Origin: DASUPK01 sp963831605 | Lineage (GTDB): Bacteria; Actinomycetota; Thermoleophilia; Solirubrobacterales; 70-9 | Assembly: GCA_963831605.1 (NCBI GenBank) | Contig: CAWHQR010000003.1 | Span: 558,001 to 622,000 of the forward strand | Direction of reading: 5' to 3' | Length of the DNA: 64,000 nucleotides | Shown here: positions 34,584-43,238 of the stretch, piece after piece | Layout of the letters: every line of letters begins with the position of its first letter | Position numbering within the stretch: position 1 is the first letter of the stretch | Position numbers and translations under genes: made by a program | The notes under the pieces: generated by a model | The model's database searches: none | The model's input: the letters and a program-made list of their open reading frames with translations, nothing else | What the model was told of the DNA's origin: nothing

Positions 34584-35231
34584 ATGGCCAAGGTCAAGGT
34601 CTGCGGAATGACGAGCCTCGCCGACGCGGAACACGCGGCGAGCCTCGGCGCCTGGGCTATCGGGCTGATCCATCACCCCGATAGTCCGCGCTACGTGAAG
34701 CCGGACGTCGCCGAGGAGATCGGGGCGGCCCTGAAGCGCCGCTGCGAGGTCGCCGGCGTTTTCGTCAATTCGACCCTCGAGGATGTGATCGAAGCCGCCG
34801 AGCGGGAGAACCTCACCCTGCTGCAGTTCCACGGCGAGGAGGGCCCGGCGTTCTGCGTCGAGGCGAGCCGCCGCACCGGCGCGAAGGTGATCAAGGCCAT
34901 GCGCATCAACAGCCCCGCCGACGTCCAGGCGGCCGAGGCGTTCCGCACGAACTTCCATCTCTTCGACGCCTACTGGCACGGGATCCACGGCGGGACGGGC
35001 AAGAGCTTCGACTGGGACCTCGTGTCCAAGCATCGCTCGAAGGTGCCGATGATCCTGGCCGGCGGCCTGAACGCCGAGAACGTCGCGGGGGCGATCGAGC
35101 TGGTGAAGCCGTACGCGGTCGACGTGGTCACCGGGGTGGAGGCAGAGCCCGGGCGCAAGGATCACGCCAAGGTGGAGGCGTTCCTGACTGCGGCCGGCGT
35201 CGAGCAGGCCCCGCGAGTGACGGCGCCATGA
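34584..35231 (+). CDS. trpF: Phosphoribosylanthranilate isomerase
   Basis: Amadori rearrangement in tryptophan synthesis; 215-residue TIM barrel. Catalytic Cys is in KVKVCGMTSLADAEHA and catalytic Asp in HLFDAYWHG. LLQFHGEE, PMILAGGLNAENV and DVVTGVEAEPGRKDHAKVEAF are family motifs, though VTGVEAEPG varies from the usual SSGVE-PG. ATG at 34584 with TACCCT ending 6 nt upstream and no Shine-Dalgarno. First gene of the second trp cluster; the stop overlaps trpB by 4 nt. Confidence 0.95.
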   Translation: MAKVKVCGMTSLADAEHAASLGAWAIGLIHHPDSPRYVKPDVAEEIGAALKRRCEVAGVFVNSTLEDVIEAAERENLTLLQFHGEEGPAFCVEASRRTGAKVIKAMRINSPADVQAAEAFRTNFHLFDAYWHGIHGGTGKSFDWDLVSKHRSKVPMILAGGLNAENVAGAIELVKPYAVDVVTGVEAEPGRKDHAKVEAFLTAAGVEQAPRVTAP

Positions 35232-36403
35232 GCACCGCGGTGGAGGAGCGATTCGGCCCCTACGGCGGCCGCTTCGTTCCCGAGACGCTGATCGCGGCGC
35301 TCGACGAGCTCAGTGCAGCCTGGGCCGAGGCGCGGGACGACGAGGGCTTCCAGTCCGAGCTGTCGGTGCTGCTTCGCGATTTCGTCGGCCGGCCCACGCC
35401 CCTGTATCTGGCCGAGCGCCTCTCGGAGCGGGTGGGGAGGCGGGTCTACCTGAAGCGAGAGGACCTCGCACACACCGGAGCGCACAAGATCAACAACGCG
35501 GTCGGACAGGCGCTGCTCGCCCGCCGGATGGGCAAGACGCGGATCATCGCCGAGACCGGGGCGGGGCAGCACGGCGTCGCGACGGCGACCGCATGCGCCC
35601 TGTTCGGCCTCGAGTGCGCCGTCTACATGGGCAGCGAGGACATCCGCCGTCAGGCGCCCAACGTCGAGCGGATGCGGCTGCTCGGCGCCGAGGTGATGCC
35701 GGTCGAGGCCGGTGCGCGCACTCTGAAGGAGGCCGTCAGCGCCGCGATCCGCGATTGGGTCGCATCCGTCGCTGACACGCACTACGTGATCGGGTCCGTC
35801 GTCGGCCCGGCCCCGTATCCGGCGCTCGTCCGCGACCTGCAACGGGTGATCGGCGACGAGGCCCGCAGCCAGGCGCTCGACGCCGAGGGCTCGCTGCCGG
35901 CTCGCGTGATCGCCTGCGTCGGCGGGGGCTCCAACGCGATCGGCAGCTTCTATGCCTTCCTCGAGGATCCCGTCGAGCTGGTCGGCGTCGAGGCGGCGGG
36001 TGAGGGCCTCGACAGCGGCCACCACGGCGCCTCGCTCGTGGCGGGCAGCACTGGCGTCCTGCATGGCGCGCTCTCGTCGGTGCTCGCCGACGATCAGGGC
36101 CAGATTCTCGAAGCCCACTCCGTCTCAGCCGGCCTCGACTACCCGGGCGTCGGGCCCGAGCACGCCCACCTGCGGGATTCGGGCCGTGCGAGGTACGAGT
36201 CCGCCACCGACGCCGAGGCCCTGCGGGCGTTTCGCGAGCTGGCGCGTTTGGAGGGGATCATCCCCGCGCTCGAGCCCGCACACGCCATCGCCTGGCTCCT
36301 CGAGAACGGCGGTGGCGACGGCTACGACGTGCTCACGCTGAGCGGGCGCGGCGACAAGGACATGGACGAGGTGACCTCCAAGCTCGGCGATCTCGATGGC
36401 TGA
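35228..36403 (+). CDS. trpB: Tryptophan synthase beta subunit
   Basis: PLP enzyme joining indole and serine. 391 residues. PLP lysine Lys87 is in HTGAHKINNAVGQALLARRMGK; ETGAGQHGVATATACALFGLEC is the substrate loop and CVGGGSNAIGSFYAF the phosphate-binding glycine loop. C-terminal TLSGRGDKDMDEV is conserved. Overlaps trpF by 4 nt and trpA by 8 nt. Confidence 0.98.
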   Translation: MSTAVEERFGPYGGRFVPETLIAALDELSAAWAEARDDEGFQSELSVLLRDFVGRPTPLYLAERLSERVGRRVYLKREDLAHTGAHKINNAVGQALLARRMGKTRIIAETGAGQHGVATATACALFGLECAVYMGSEDIRRQAPNVERMRLLGAEVMPVEAGARTLKEAVSAAIRDWVASVADTHYVIGSVVGPAPYPALVRDLQRVIGDEARSQALDAEGSLPARVIACVGGGSNAIGSFYAFLEDPVELVGVEAAGEGLDSGHHGASLVAGSTGVLHGALSSVLADDQGQILEAHSVSAGLDYPGVGPEHAHLRDSGRARYESATDAEALRAFRELARLEGIIPALEPAHAIAWLLENGGGDGYDVLTLSGRGDKDMDEVTSKLGDLDG

Positions 36404-37217
36404 CGGGACCGCAACCGAGACCGGGGCGGCCCGGATCGAGGCCGCGTTCGACGTCGCCCGCGAACAGGGCCGCACAGCCCTGATGCCGTACATGATGGGC
36501 GGCTTTCCCGACCAGGAGACGGCGGGCGCCGTTGCGGATGCCTACGTCGATTCCGGTGCCGACCTGATCGAGCTCGGCGTGCCTTTCTCGGACCCGCTCG
36601 CCGACGGCCCCACGATCCACGCCGCGGACACCGCGGCCCTCGAGGCGGGGGCGACGCTCGAATCCGTGCTCGAGACCTGTGCCCGGGTTGCGGAGCGGAT
36701 CCCGGTCGCTCTGATGGCCTACTCGAACATGATTTTGGCCCGCGGGGTCGAGGACTTTGCCTCTCTCGCCACCGAGGCGGGCGCCGCCGGCGTGATCGTC
36801 CCGGACCTGCCGCTCGAGGAGCAGGGGGCCATCGGCGACGCGCTGGGCGCACACGGCCTCGCCCTGATCCCGCTCGTCGCGCCCACCACCCCCGCCGAGC
36901 GCCGCGCGCGGATCTGCGCCGCCGCCCAGGGGTTCGTCTATCTCGTCTCGACGGTGGGAGTGACCGGGGAGCGAGCCGAGCTGCCGGTCGAACTGGCCGA
37001 GCTGGTCTCGGCGGCGAAGGAGGAGGCCGACGTCCCGGTCGCGGTCGGCTTCGGGATCTCCACTGCCGAGCAGGCGGTCACGGTGGGGAAGGTCGCCGAC
37101 GGCGTCATCATCGGCACCCGCCTGGTCCGCGAGGTGGCCGACGCGCCGGATCGCGACGCGGCGGTCGCAGGCGTCAGCGGCTTCCTGCACGAAACTCACG
37201 CCGCTCTCTCCAGATAG
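36396..37217 (+). CDS. trpA: Tryptophan synthase alpha subunit
   Basis: Cleaves indole-3-glycerol phosphate and channels indole to TrpB. 273 residues. LIELGVPFSDPLADGPTIHAAD has the catalytic Glu and Asp; GVIVPDLPLEEQG, FVYLVSTVGVTGER and VAVGFGISTAEQA are standard. Overlaps trpB by 8 nt. A short membrane-protein frame follows. Confidence 0.97.
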   Translation: MADGTATETGAARIEAAFDVAREQGRTALMPYMMGGFPDQETAGAVADAYVDSGADLIELGVPFSDPLADGPTIHAADTAALEAGATLESVLETCARVAERIPVALMAYSNMILARGVEDFASLATEAGAAGVIVPDLPLEEQGAIGDALGAHGLALIPLVAPTTPAERRARICAAAQGFVYLVSTVGVTGERAELPVELAELVSAAKEEADVPVAVGFGISTAEQAVTVGKVADGVIIGTRLVREVADAPDRDAAVAGVSGFLHETHAALSR

Positions 37218-37228
37218 GCTTCCGGGCC

Positions 37229-37393
37229 GTGCAGGTAGTCCTCTTCACAGTGCTCGGCGCGTGCGTGATGGTGATCGCCTACGCGCTCGGGATTCCCGGC
37301 CCGGTCGACGCGATCCTCTTCCTCGGCGGGGTGTTCACGGGCGCTCTGCTTCGCTACGCCCAGCCACTGATCGACTGGATCTCCCGGCCCTAG
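37229..37393 (+). CDS. Small two-helix membrane protein, 54 aa
   Basis: Short frame from GTG at 37229, 11 nt after the trpA stop. Two hydrophobic segments (VVLFTVLGACVMVIAYALGI and AILFLGGVFTGALLRYA) flank a PGPVD turn, and the chain ends QPLIDWISRP. Length and composition are those of a real membrane hairpin rather than a random GC-rich frame. Family unknown. The same-strand position suggests read-through from trpFBA. Confidence 0.6.
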   Translation: MQVVLFTVLGACVMVIAYALGIPGPVDAILFLGGVFTGALLRYAQPLIDWISRP

Positions 37394-37423
37394 CCGGCCG
37401 GCTCGTCAAACGTCGCGGGTGCC

Positions 37424-37846
37424 GTGGCCCTCGATGAGACCTTCGAGCTGCGGGCGATCGGCCGTGTGCGCTCACCGCTGACCGATCCGTCGTCGGCCCC
37501 GAAGCAGGGCGACGAAGGCGCGCCGGATGCCTGGATCGACTTCGAGCCGGACGTGCTCGAGGCGATGGAGAGCATCAGGGTGGGCGACGAGCTGCTGGTC
37601 CTGACCTGGCTCGACCGAGCCGACCGGGACGTGCTCGTGGTTCACCCCCGCGGCGACGCCTCGCGGCCGCCGGAGGGCGTGTTCACCACCCGCTCCCCTC
37701 ATCGCCCGAACCCGATCGGGCTTCACCGCGTCGAGGTCGCCGAGGTGGAGGGCGGCCGGCTTCGGGTGCGGAACCTGGAGGCCCTCGACGGCACCCCGGT
37801 GGTCGATGTGAAACCGGTGCTGAGCGGCGACGCCTCCGAGCGCTGA
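37424..37846 (+). CDS. TrmO/TsaA-type tRNA N6-methyladenosine methyltransferase-like protein
   Basis: 140 residues from GTG. N-terminal AIGRVRSPLTDPSSAPKQG and RSPHRPNPIGLHRVEVAEVEG are the TsaA/TrmO signatures; the latter forms the SAM-binding loop. E. coli TrmO methylates t6A37 in tRNA-Thr. This protein is shorter than TrmO (about 235 aa) and lacks its C-terminal domain, so it is a core-only member, and the substrate may differ. Precedes the PFK by 30 bp. Confidence 0.87.
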   Translation: MALDETFELRAIGRVRSPLTDPSSAPKQGDEGAPDAWIDFEPDVLEAMESIRVGDELLVLTWLDRADRDVLVVHPRGDASRPPEGVFTTRSPHRPNPIGLHRVEVAEVEGGRLRVRNLEALDGTPVVDVKPVLSGDASER

Positions 37847-37876
37847 CCGGTGCTGTCGCACAGGTAGATTGATCCC

Positions 37877-38902
37877 GTGCGTATCGGCGTGCTCACCGGT
37901 GGAGGCGACTGCCCCGGTCTGAACGCGGTGATTCGCGGGATCGTGCGCAAGGGGGTCGGGGAATACGGGCACGAGTTCGTCGGATATCGCAACGGATGGG
38001 CCGGGCCGCTGGAGGGCCTCAGCTTCACGCTGGGGATTCCGGAGGTGCGCGGGATCCTGCCCCGAGGCGGCACGATCCTCGGCTCGTCGCGGACCAACCC
38101 CTTCAAGGAGGACGGCGGCCCGCAGCGGCTCGCGGAGAACCTGAAGACCGACGGAGTTGACGGCCTGATCGCGATCGGGGGCGAGGACACCCTCGGGGCG
38201 GCGGCCAGGCTGCACGAGGAGGGCGTCAAGGTCGTCGGGGTGCCGAAGACGATCGACAATGACCTCTCGGCGACCGACTACACCTTCGGATTCGACACTG
38301 CGGTCAACATCGCGATGGCGGCGATCGACCGGCTCCACACGACCGCCGAGAGCCACAAGCGCACCTTGATCTGCGAGGTGATGGGCCGTCACGCCGGCTG
38401 GATCGCTTTTCACGCCGGCCTCTCGGGCGGGGCCAACGTCATCCTGATCCCGGAGATCGAGTTTGACCTCGACGAGGTCTGCGACTACATCGTGCGCCGC
38501 TTCGAGAGCCAGTACTCGCCGATCGTGGTGGTCTCCGAGGGGGCGCTTCCGAAGGGCGGCATGCCATCGGCCGCGGACGCTCCTCTCGACGCCTTCGGGC
38601 ACGCCCGCCTCGGGGGGATCGCGAACTGGCTCGAGGGGGAGATCGAGCAGCGCACCGGGCACGAGGCCCGTGCGACGGTCCTCGGGCACATCCAGCGGGG
38701 CGGCACCCCGACGGCCTTCGACCGGGTCCTGGCCACCCGCTTCGGCCTGCACGCGATCGATGCGGCCCACAACGGCCACTGGGGGAAGATGACGTCGCTG
38801 CGGAGCACGAACATCGAGCTGGTCGACCTCTCGGAGGCGACGGCGGAGCTGAAGACGGTTCCCGAGTCGCTCTACCGTGAGGCCGAGGTTTTCTTCGGTT
38901 AG
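37877..38902 (+). CDS. pfkA: 6-phosphofructokinase, PPi-dependent type predicted
   Basis: Phosphorylates fructose 6-phosphate; 341 residues. Core motifs: VLTGGGDCPGLNAVIRGIV, TIDNDLSATDYTFGFDTAVN, EVMGRHAGWIAFHAGL and GHIQRGGTPTAFDRVLA. The residues that decide the phosphoryl donor are Asp104 (IGGEDTLG) and Lys124 (VPKTIDND). ATP enzymes have Gly at both; Asp plus Lys is the pyrophosphate-dependent pattern, as in the Amycolatopsis enzyme. So PPi use, and a reversible reaction, is predicted. GTG start with TAGATT ending 6 nt upstream. Confidence 0.95.
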   Translation: MRIGVLTGGGDCPGLNAVIRGIVRKGVGEYGHEFVGYRNGWAGPLEGLSFTLGIPEVRGILPRGGTILGSSRTNPFKEDGGPQRLAENLKTDGVDGLIAIGGEDTLGAAARLHEEGVKVVGVPKTIDNDLSATDYTFGFDTAVNIAMAAIDRLHTTAESHKRTLICEVMGRHAGWIAFHAGLSGGANVILIPEIEFDLDEVCDYIVRRFESQYSPIVVVSEGALPKGGMPSAADAPLDAFGHARLGGIANWLEGEIEQRTGHEARATVLGHIQRGGTPTAFDRVLATRFGLHAIDAAHNGHWGKMTSLRSTNIELVDLSEATAELKTVPESLYREAEVFFG

Positions 38903-38909
38903 CCGGAGG

Positions 38910-39941
38910 ATGCCTCGCCTTGCCCTTGCGGCGCTGCTCGCTCTGGCCCTCACCGGCTGCGGCCTTGCCGGCAGCGCGAAGATCGAGGCCCCCGTCGCCG
39001 TCTACGTCAGCCTGCCGCTGACCGGTCCCCGGGGAGCGGACGGCAGCGATGCCGCGGACGGCGCCCGGCTGGCGCTGGAGCAGGCACAGGGCCGGGCCGG
39101 CTCGATCCAGGTCCGGGCCACCTACCTCGACGATGCGAAGGGCCGGGTCTGGGACCCGGTCACCGTCGGCGCCAATGCGCGGCAAGCGGTCCAGGATTCA
39201 TCCGCCGCCGCCTACATCGGTGAGCTGGACTCCGAGCCCACCAGGGCGTCAGTTCCGATCACGAACGACGCCGGCCTGGTTCAGGTCTCACCGGGGGCCG
39301 GTGGAGTCGACCTGACCCAGCCCGCCGCCGGCTACCCGGACTCGCCCGACCACTACCGGCCATCCGGCTCGGCGAACTTCGCCAGGACGGTTCCGGCCGA
39401 TGACGTGGTGGTCGACGCCGCCGCGAGCTGGGCGTCGGAGCTCGGAGCGACACAGGCCGCCGTCGCCTCTGACGGGTCGGCCTTCGAGAACCTGGCGGCG
39501 TCCGAGTTCAAGTCGGCGGCAAGGGAACATGGCATCGAGGTGGTGCCCGGGCCGGCCGATGCGGCCTACGAGCCCGCATCGGGACGACTGACCGTCGATC
39601 GGCACACCTATCAGCTGAGCGCTCAGCTCGATCCCGGCAGCCTCCCGAAGAGCTTCGATGCGCAGTTCGCGCAGCGCTTCCACCGCAGTCCCGGCGCGTA
39701 CGCCGTCTACGGCTACGAGGCGATGGGGCTGATCCTGCAGGCGATCGCGGGCGCGGGAACGGATGCCTCCTCGTTCCGCGACAACGTCCGCAACGGCGTT
39801 CTCGGGGCACATCGCGACGGGACCGTGCTGGGCAGCTACTCGATCACGGACGAGGGCGACACGACCGAGTGCATGATCCAGCGCTACCGGGTGAATGGCG
39901 CGACGCGAACGCCGCTCGGCGCCCCCTGCCCGCCTGGCTAG
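38910..39941 (+). CDS. Branched-chain amino-acid-type ABC substrate-binding lipoprotein
   Basis: 343 residues. A lipoprotein signal (MPRLALAALLALALTGC, lipobox LTGC) is followed by a type I periplasmic-binding fold: VAVYVSLPLTGPRGADGSDAADGARLALEQ, VTVGANARQAVQDSSAAAYIGELDSE and AYAVYGYEAMGLILQAIAG. Members bind amino acids, amides or related solutes outside the membrane. No permease or ATPase genes are nearby, so it is orphan here. ATG at 38910 has GGAGG directly adjacent; an in-frame GTG at 38877 inside the PFK gene is an alternative. Confidence 0.85.
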   Translation: MPRLALAALLALALTGCGLAGSAKIEAPVAVYVSLPLTGPRGADGSDAADGARLALEQAQGRAGSIQVRATYLDDAKGRVWDPVTVGANARQAVQDSSAAAYIGELDSEPTRASVPITNDAGLVQVSPGAGGVDLTQPAAGYPDSPDHYRPSGSANFARTVPADDVVVDAAASWASELGATQAAVASDGSAFENLAASEFKSAAREHGIEVVPGPADAAYEPASGRLTVDRHTYQLSAQLDPGSLPKSFDAQFAQRFHRSPGAYAVYGYEAMGLILQAIAGAGTDASSFRDNVRNGVLGAHRDGTVLGSYSITDEGDTTECMIQRYRVNGATRTPLGAPCPPG

Positions 39942-40657
39942 ATCTCGGAGGGGGGACCTTCGATCACCGGCTCGCCCGTGATCACCGAGGACACCCAGTC
40001 CCGGATCTCCGGGATCAGCGCGAAGTCGATCGAGTGCTGGACCCGCGCCTCGCGGTAGGTGACCATCAGGCCGCCCTCCTCGAGCAGGTCGCGCGCCTTG
40101 CGCCCGAAGCCGACGGGTATGACCGGGTCGTAGGCGCCGTGCGTGACGTAGGCCGGCATGCCCCGCTTGGCCCGCGGGTCAAGCTTCCAGCCGCGGACCA
40201 TCGGATAGAAGCCGCTCATCATCAGCAGCCCCGCGGCCTTGGGGCGGCCCATGCCGAGCGCCACCGCGCAGGCGACTGCGGCGCCCTGGCTGAACCCACC
40301 GATCACCGTCTTCTCCCAGGGAATCCCGCGATGCCGGAGCTCGTCGTCCAGGAAGCGGCAGAGCTTCCCGAGCGTGTCGATGAAGGTGTCCTCGTCCGGG
40401 TGCCCGACCTCCCTGATCACGTACCAGTGGCGGCCGCCCGGGGGCACGTCGGTGAGCGGGGCGCCCGGCGTCATCCCGAACAGCTTTCGGTCGGGATCGA
40501 GCTCGTCGAGCAGCGGATAGAGGTCTCGCTCGTCGGTGGCCCGGCCGTGGAGCAGGATCAGAGCGCCCTCGGGCTCGCCGGCGGGCTCCCGGATCAGGTG
40601 CGCGAGCTGGACGAGCTGGCCGGGCCGTTCGCCGGCCGGCGGCTCAGGCGTGGACAC
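39938..40657 (-). CDS. Carboxylesterase/phospholipase-family hydrolase (MhqD-like)
   Basis: 239-residue alpha/beta hydrolase. LILLHGRATDERDLYPLLDEL forms the oxyanion region. The nucleophile is in VIGGFSQGAAVACAVAL, the Asp in THGAYDPVIP and the His in ARVQHSIDFALIPEI. The GTG at 40657 overlaps by 14 nt the 3' end of the ring-cleavage/glyoxalase-type gene upstream. That pairing matches the MhqO-MhqD-type arrangement linked to quinone detoxification in firmicutes. Its stop overlaps that of the lipoprotein gene. Confidence 0.88.
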   Translation of the reverse strand: MSTPEPPAGERPGQLVQLAHLIREPAGEPEGALILLHGRATDERDLYPLLDELDPDRKLFGMTPGAPLTDVPPGGRHWYVIREVGHPDEDTFIDTLGKLCRFLDDELRHRGIPWEKTVIGGFSQGAAVACAVALGMGRPKAAGLLMMSGFYPMVRGWKLDPRAKRGMPAYVTHGAYDPVIPVGFGRKARDLLEEGGLMVTYREARVQHSIDFALIPEIRDWVSSVITGEPVIEGPPSEI

Positions 40658-41573
40658 GCGGGTTGTTGATCGGCCGGAGGACCGGCTCGACCTGTTCCCG
40701 GAGGTGCTCGTAGTCGGGCGGCAGGGAGAGCTTCTCGCCCAGCGTCTCAAGCGGCTCGTCGACGGTGAAGCCCGGGCCGAGGGTCGCGATCTCGAAGAGG
40801 ACGCCGCTGGGCTCGCGGAAGTAGATCGAGCGGAAGTAGAAGCGGTCGATCACGGGGGTGGGGCGCCCGCCGGCCGCGATCACGCGATCGCGCCAGGCCT
40901 CGTGATCGTCCATCTGCGATGCCCAGGCGATGTGATGAACGCTTCCCGCACCCTGCAGACCGCGCTCGGCCGGGGGCTCGGAATAGCCCCAGAGGCCACC
41001 GCGCGTGTCGCCGCGGCACTCCCAGCCGGCCTGGCCGTCAGCGCCGGTCAGCGGCTCGAAGCCAAGGGCCTCCTCGAGGAGGGGGCGGCTGGCCTCCGGA
41101 TCGCTGGCGTACGCGATCGCGCCGTCGAAGCCCTGCAAGGCCATCTCTGACGGGATCTCCGGATGCTCGGCGATCAGCGGCTCATCGCTGGTCTCGACCA
41201 CCGTGAGCGCGTGGCCGAGGCCCTCGGGGTCGCTGAAGCGGAGAACGCCGTCCGAGAGCTCGGCGTCGGTTCCGTTCTCCTTCAGCCGGTCGGCCCAGAA
41301 GTCGAGCGCCTCGGGACTTCCGAGCCGCCATCGAATGCCCCAGATCATCCCGTCGCCGGCGCGACCCTGGGGCGCGCCGGGGTACTCGAAGAAGGTGAGG
41401 TCGGAGCCGGCATCGCCCTTCTCGTCGGCGAAGAAGAGGTGGTAGACGGTGGGGTCGTCCTGGTTGACGGTCTTCTTCACCAGGCGGAGCCCCATCACAC
41501 CGGCGTAGAAGTCGACGTTCTTCTGCGCGTCGCCGGTGATCGCGGTGATGTGGTGAACGCCCTCGAGCTTCAT
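40644..41573 (-). CDS. VOC-family ring-cleavage dioxygenase/glyoxalase-like protein (MhqO-like)
   Basis: 309 residues with two vicinal-oxygen-chelate modules. The first begins GVHHITAITGDAQKNVDFYAGVMGLRLVKKTVNQDDP (metal His at the start). The second has VHHIAWASQMDDHEAWRDRV and FYFRSIYFREPSGVLFEIATLGPGF (metal His and Glu). C-terminal KLSLPPDYEHLREQVEPVL is typical of the MhqO/YkcA group. Co-transcribed with the downstream esterase. Confidence 0.9.
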   Translation of the reverse strand: MKLEGVHHITAITGDAQKNVDFYAGVMGLRLVKKTVNQDDPTVYHLFFADEKGDAGSDLTFFEYPGAPQGRAGDGMIWGIRWRLGSPEALDFWADRLKENGTDAELSDGVLRFSDPEGLGHALTVVETSDEPLIAEHPEIPSEMALQGFDGAIAYASDPEASRPLLEEALGFEPLTGADGQAGWECRGDTRGGLWGYSEPPAERGLQGAGSVHHIAWASQMDDHEAWRDRVIAAGGRPTPVIDRFYFRSIYFREPSGVLFEIATLGPGFTVDEPLETLGEKLSLPPDYEHLREQVEPVLRPINNPRVHA

Positions 41574-41640
41574 GACCCAATCATCCCAGGGCGCCCCCTT
41601 TCATGAGCGCCGGCGGTTGTGATGGGGGAGGCCCCACTGA

Positions 41641-42549
41641 TCACCGCAGGGCGCTCGCGATGGCCTCGTCGACTTCCGTGTGCCGGAACTCGTAGCCGCC
41701 GTCGAGCGCGCGACGCGGGAGGACTCTGGCCCCTCCCGCGACGGCGTCGGCGAGCTCGCCGCCGCGCAGCGCGGTTACCGCGAACTTCGGAATCGGTACG
41801 AAGGAGGGGCGGTGGACCGCCCGGCCGAGCGCCTTGGAGAACTCGCGGTTGGTGACGGGATTGGGGGCAGTGGCGTTGATCGTGCCTGAGACCTGGTCGT
41901 CGTCCAGGGCCCAGAGCAGCAGGCCGATCTCGTCGTCGAGGTGGATCCAGGACATGAACTGCTCGCCCCCGGCGATCGGCCCACCGGCCCCGAGCTTGAA
42001 CGGGAGCAGGAGCTGCTTGAGCAGGCCACCGTTCTTGGTCAGGACAAGCCCGGTCCTGACGATCACGACGCGCGGGACGATCCGCTCCGCATCTCGCTCG
42101 GCCCTCTCCCAGTCGACCGGGATCTCGGCGGCGAAGCCCTCGCCCGGCTCGGACTCCTCGTCCAGGATCTGGGCGCCGCGGTCACCGTAGTAGCCGACTG
42201 CCGACTGGCCGATGAAGACGCTCGGCTTGTCCGGTGCGACCTCGATTCCCTGGAGGAGGTTGCGGGTGCCGAGCACGCGGCTCTCGCGGATCCGGACCTT
42301 GGCCTGGTCGGTGAGCCGCTGGTTGATCTCCTCGCCGATCAGGTTGACGACGCCATCGACTCCTTCGAGCGCCTCGGGCGGCGGGCGCTCGGTGGTCGCC
42401 CGCCAGGCGTGCCAGCGGACGGTCGGGTTCTTCGGCCGCGCGCGATCGGGATCCCGAGTCAGCCCGACGACCTCGTCGCCGCGCGCGAGCAAGGCGTCTG
42501 CGAGGGCCGAGCCGATCAGCCCGGAGGCTCCTGTGATGAGGACCCGCAT
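41641..42549 (-). CDS. TIGR01777-type (YfcH/SulA-like) epimerase
   Basis: 302-residue atypical short-chain dehydrogenase-type protein. MRVLITGASGLIGSALADALLARGDEVVGLTRDP gives the nucleotide-binding Rossmann motif. GVDGVVNLIGEEINQRLTD, SVFIGQSAVGYYGDRG and FMSWIHLDDEIGLLLWALD are hallmarks of this family, which is conserved but has no proven function. TAGCAT (complement of 42559-42564) lies 9 nt before the ATG. Divergent from the GNAT gene. Confidence 0.9.
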   Translation of the reverse strand: MRVLITGASGLIGSALADALLARGDEVVGLTRDPDRARPKNPTVRWHAWRATTERPPPEALEGVDGVVNLIGEEINQRLTDQAKVRIRESRVLGTRNLLQGIEVAPDKPSVFIGQSAVGYYGDRGAQILDEESEPGEGFAAEIPVDWERAERDAERIVPRVVIVRTGLVLTKNGGLLKQLLLPFKLGAGGPIAGGEQFMSWIHLDDEIGLLLWALDDDQVSGTINATAPNPVTNREFSKALGRAVHRPSFVPIPKFAVTALRGGELADAVAGGARVLPRRALDGGYEFRHTEVDEAIASALR

Positions 42550-42598
42550 CGGCGGGGGATGCTAGCCAGATGCCATCCTCGCGCTAGGTTCCCGGCCG

Positions 42599-43108
42599 AT
42601 GCCGGACGCCGTCAGAGAGGCCAGGCCCGGTGAGGGCGCGCGCCTCGCCGAGGTGTATCTGTCCTCCGGACGGGCCGCGTGGGCACGTCACCTCTCGCCC
42701 GTCGGCCTGGCCGAGGTGAGTTCCCGGACCGAGGACTGGGAGCGCTGGATCTCCGATCCCGATCTGATCGTCCTCGTGGCCGAGAGGCGCGAACAGGTGG
42801 CGGCGCTGGCGCTGCTCTGCCGGAGCACCGATGAGGACTCCGATCCTGCGCGGGTCGCGCTGCTCGACCGGCTCTACACGGAGCCGGCGTCATGGCGGAG
42901 GGGTCTGGGGCGCGCGCTGCTCGATGCAGCGATGGTCACGCTCAGTGAGCGGCGCTTCCAGGAGGTGACGTTGTGGACGGCCGAGTGGAACACCTCGCGT
43001 GGGTTCTACGAGGCGCTCGGCTGGGAGCTCGATGGGGCAACGCGCGAGAAGACCTTCGCTGGAAGCACGTTCACCGAGGTCCGGTACCGGGCTCAGGTCC
43101 CGCGGTGA
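42599..43108 (+). CDS. GNAT-family N-acetyltransferase
   Basis: 169 residues. Acetyl-CoA-binding motif A is in RLYTEPASWRRGLGRALLDAAMVTLSERR (R/Q-x-x-G-x-G/A variant RRGLGRA), and motif B is EVTLWTAEWNTSRGFYEALGWELDG. Substrate unknown. ATG at 42599 with TAGGTT ending 8 nt upstream and no Shine-Dalgarno. The 49-bp gap to the epimerase is a divergent promoter region. Confidence 0.88.
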   Translation: MPDAVREARPGEGARLAEVYLSSGRAAWARHLSPVGLAEVSSRTEDWERWISDPDLIVLVAERREQVAALALLCRSTDEDSDPARVALLDRLYTEPASWRRGLGRALLDAAMVTLSERRFQEVTLWTAEWNTSRGFYEALGWELDGATREKTFAGSTFTEVRYRAQVPR

Positions 43109-43127
43109 GCGCCGGCTGGCGACCTCG

Positions 43128-43238
43128 ATGACGCTGGTCGGGGCGCTCTGCTTCCTGTGGGCGGCGCGGATCCTGGTGAAGCCGCCGCCGTGGCTGTTGC
43201 CGAAGACTCGGGGAGCCGCCCCGGCTACCGCCGGCTAG
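43128..43238 (+). CDS. Possible 36-aa membrane peptide
   Basis: Short frame MTLVGALCFLWAARILVKPPPWLL ending APATAG. One membrane helix followed by a Pro-rich stretch. It lies 19 bp after the GNAT gene and its stop overlaps the malic enzyme stop by 4 nt. No Shine-Dalgarno. Kept at low confidence because it is very short, although its hydrophobic composition is unlike a random frame here. Confidence 0.35.
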   Translation: MTLVGALCFLWAARILVKPPPWLLPKTRGAAPATAG

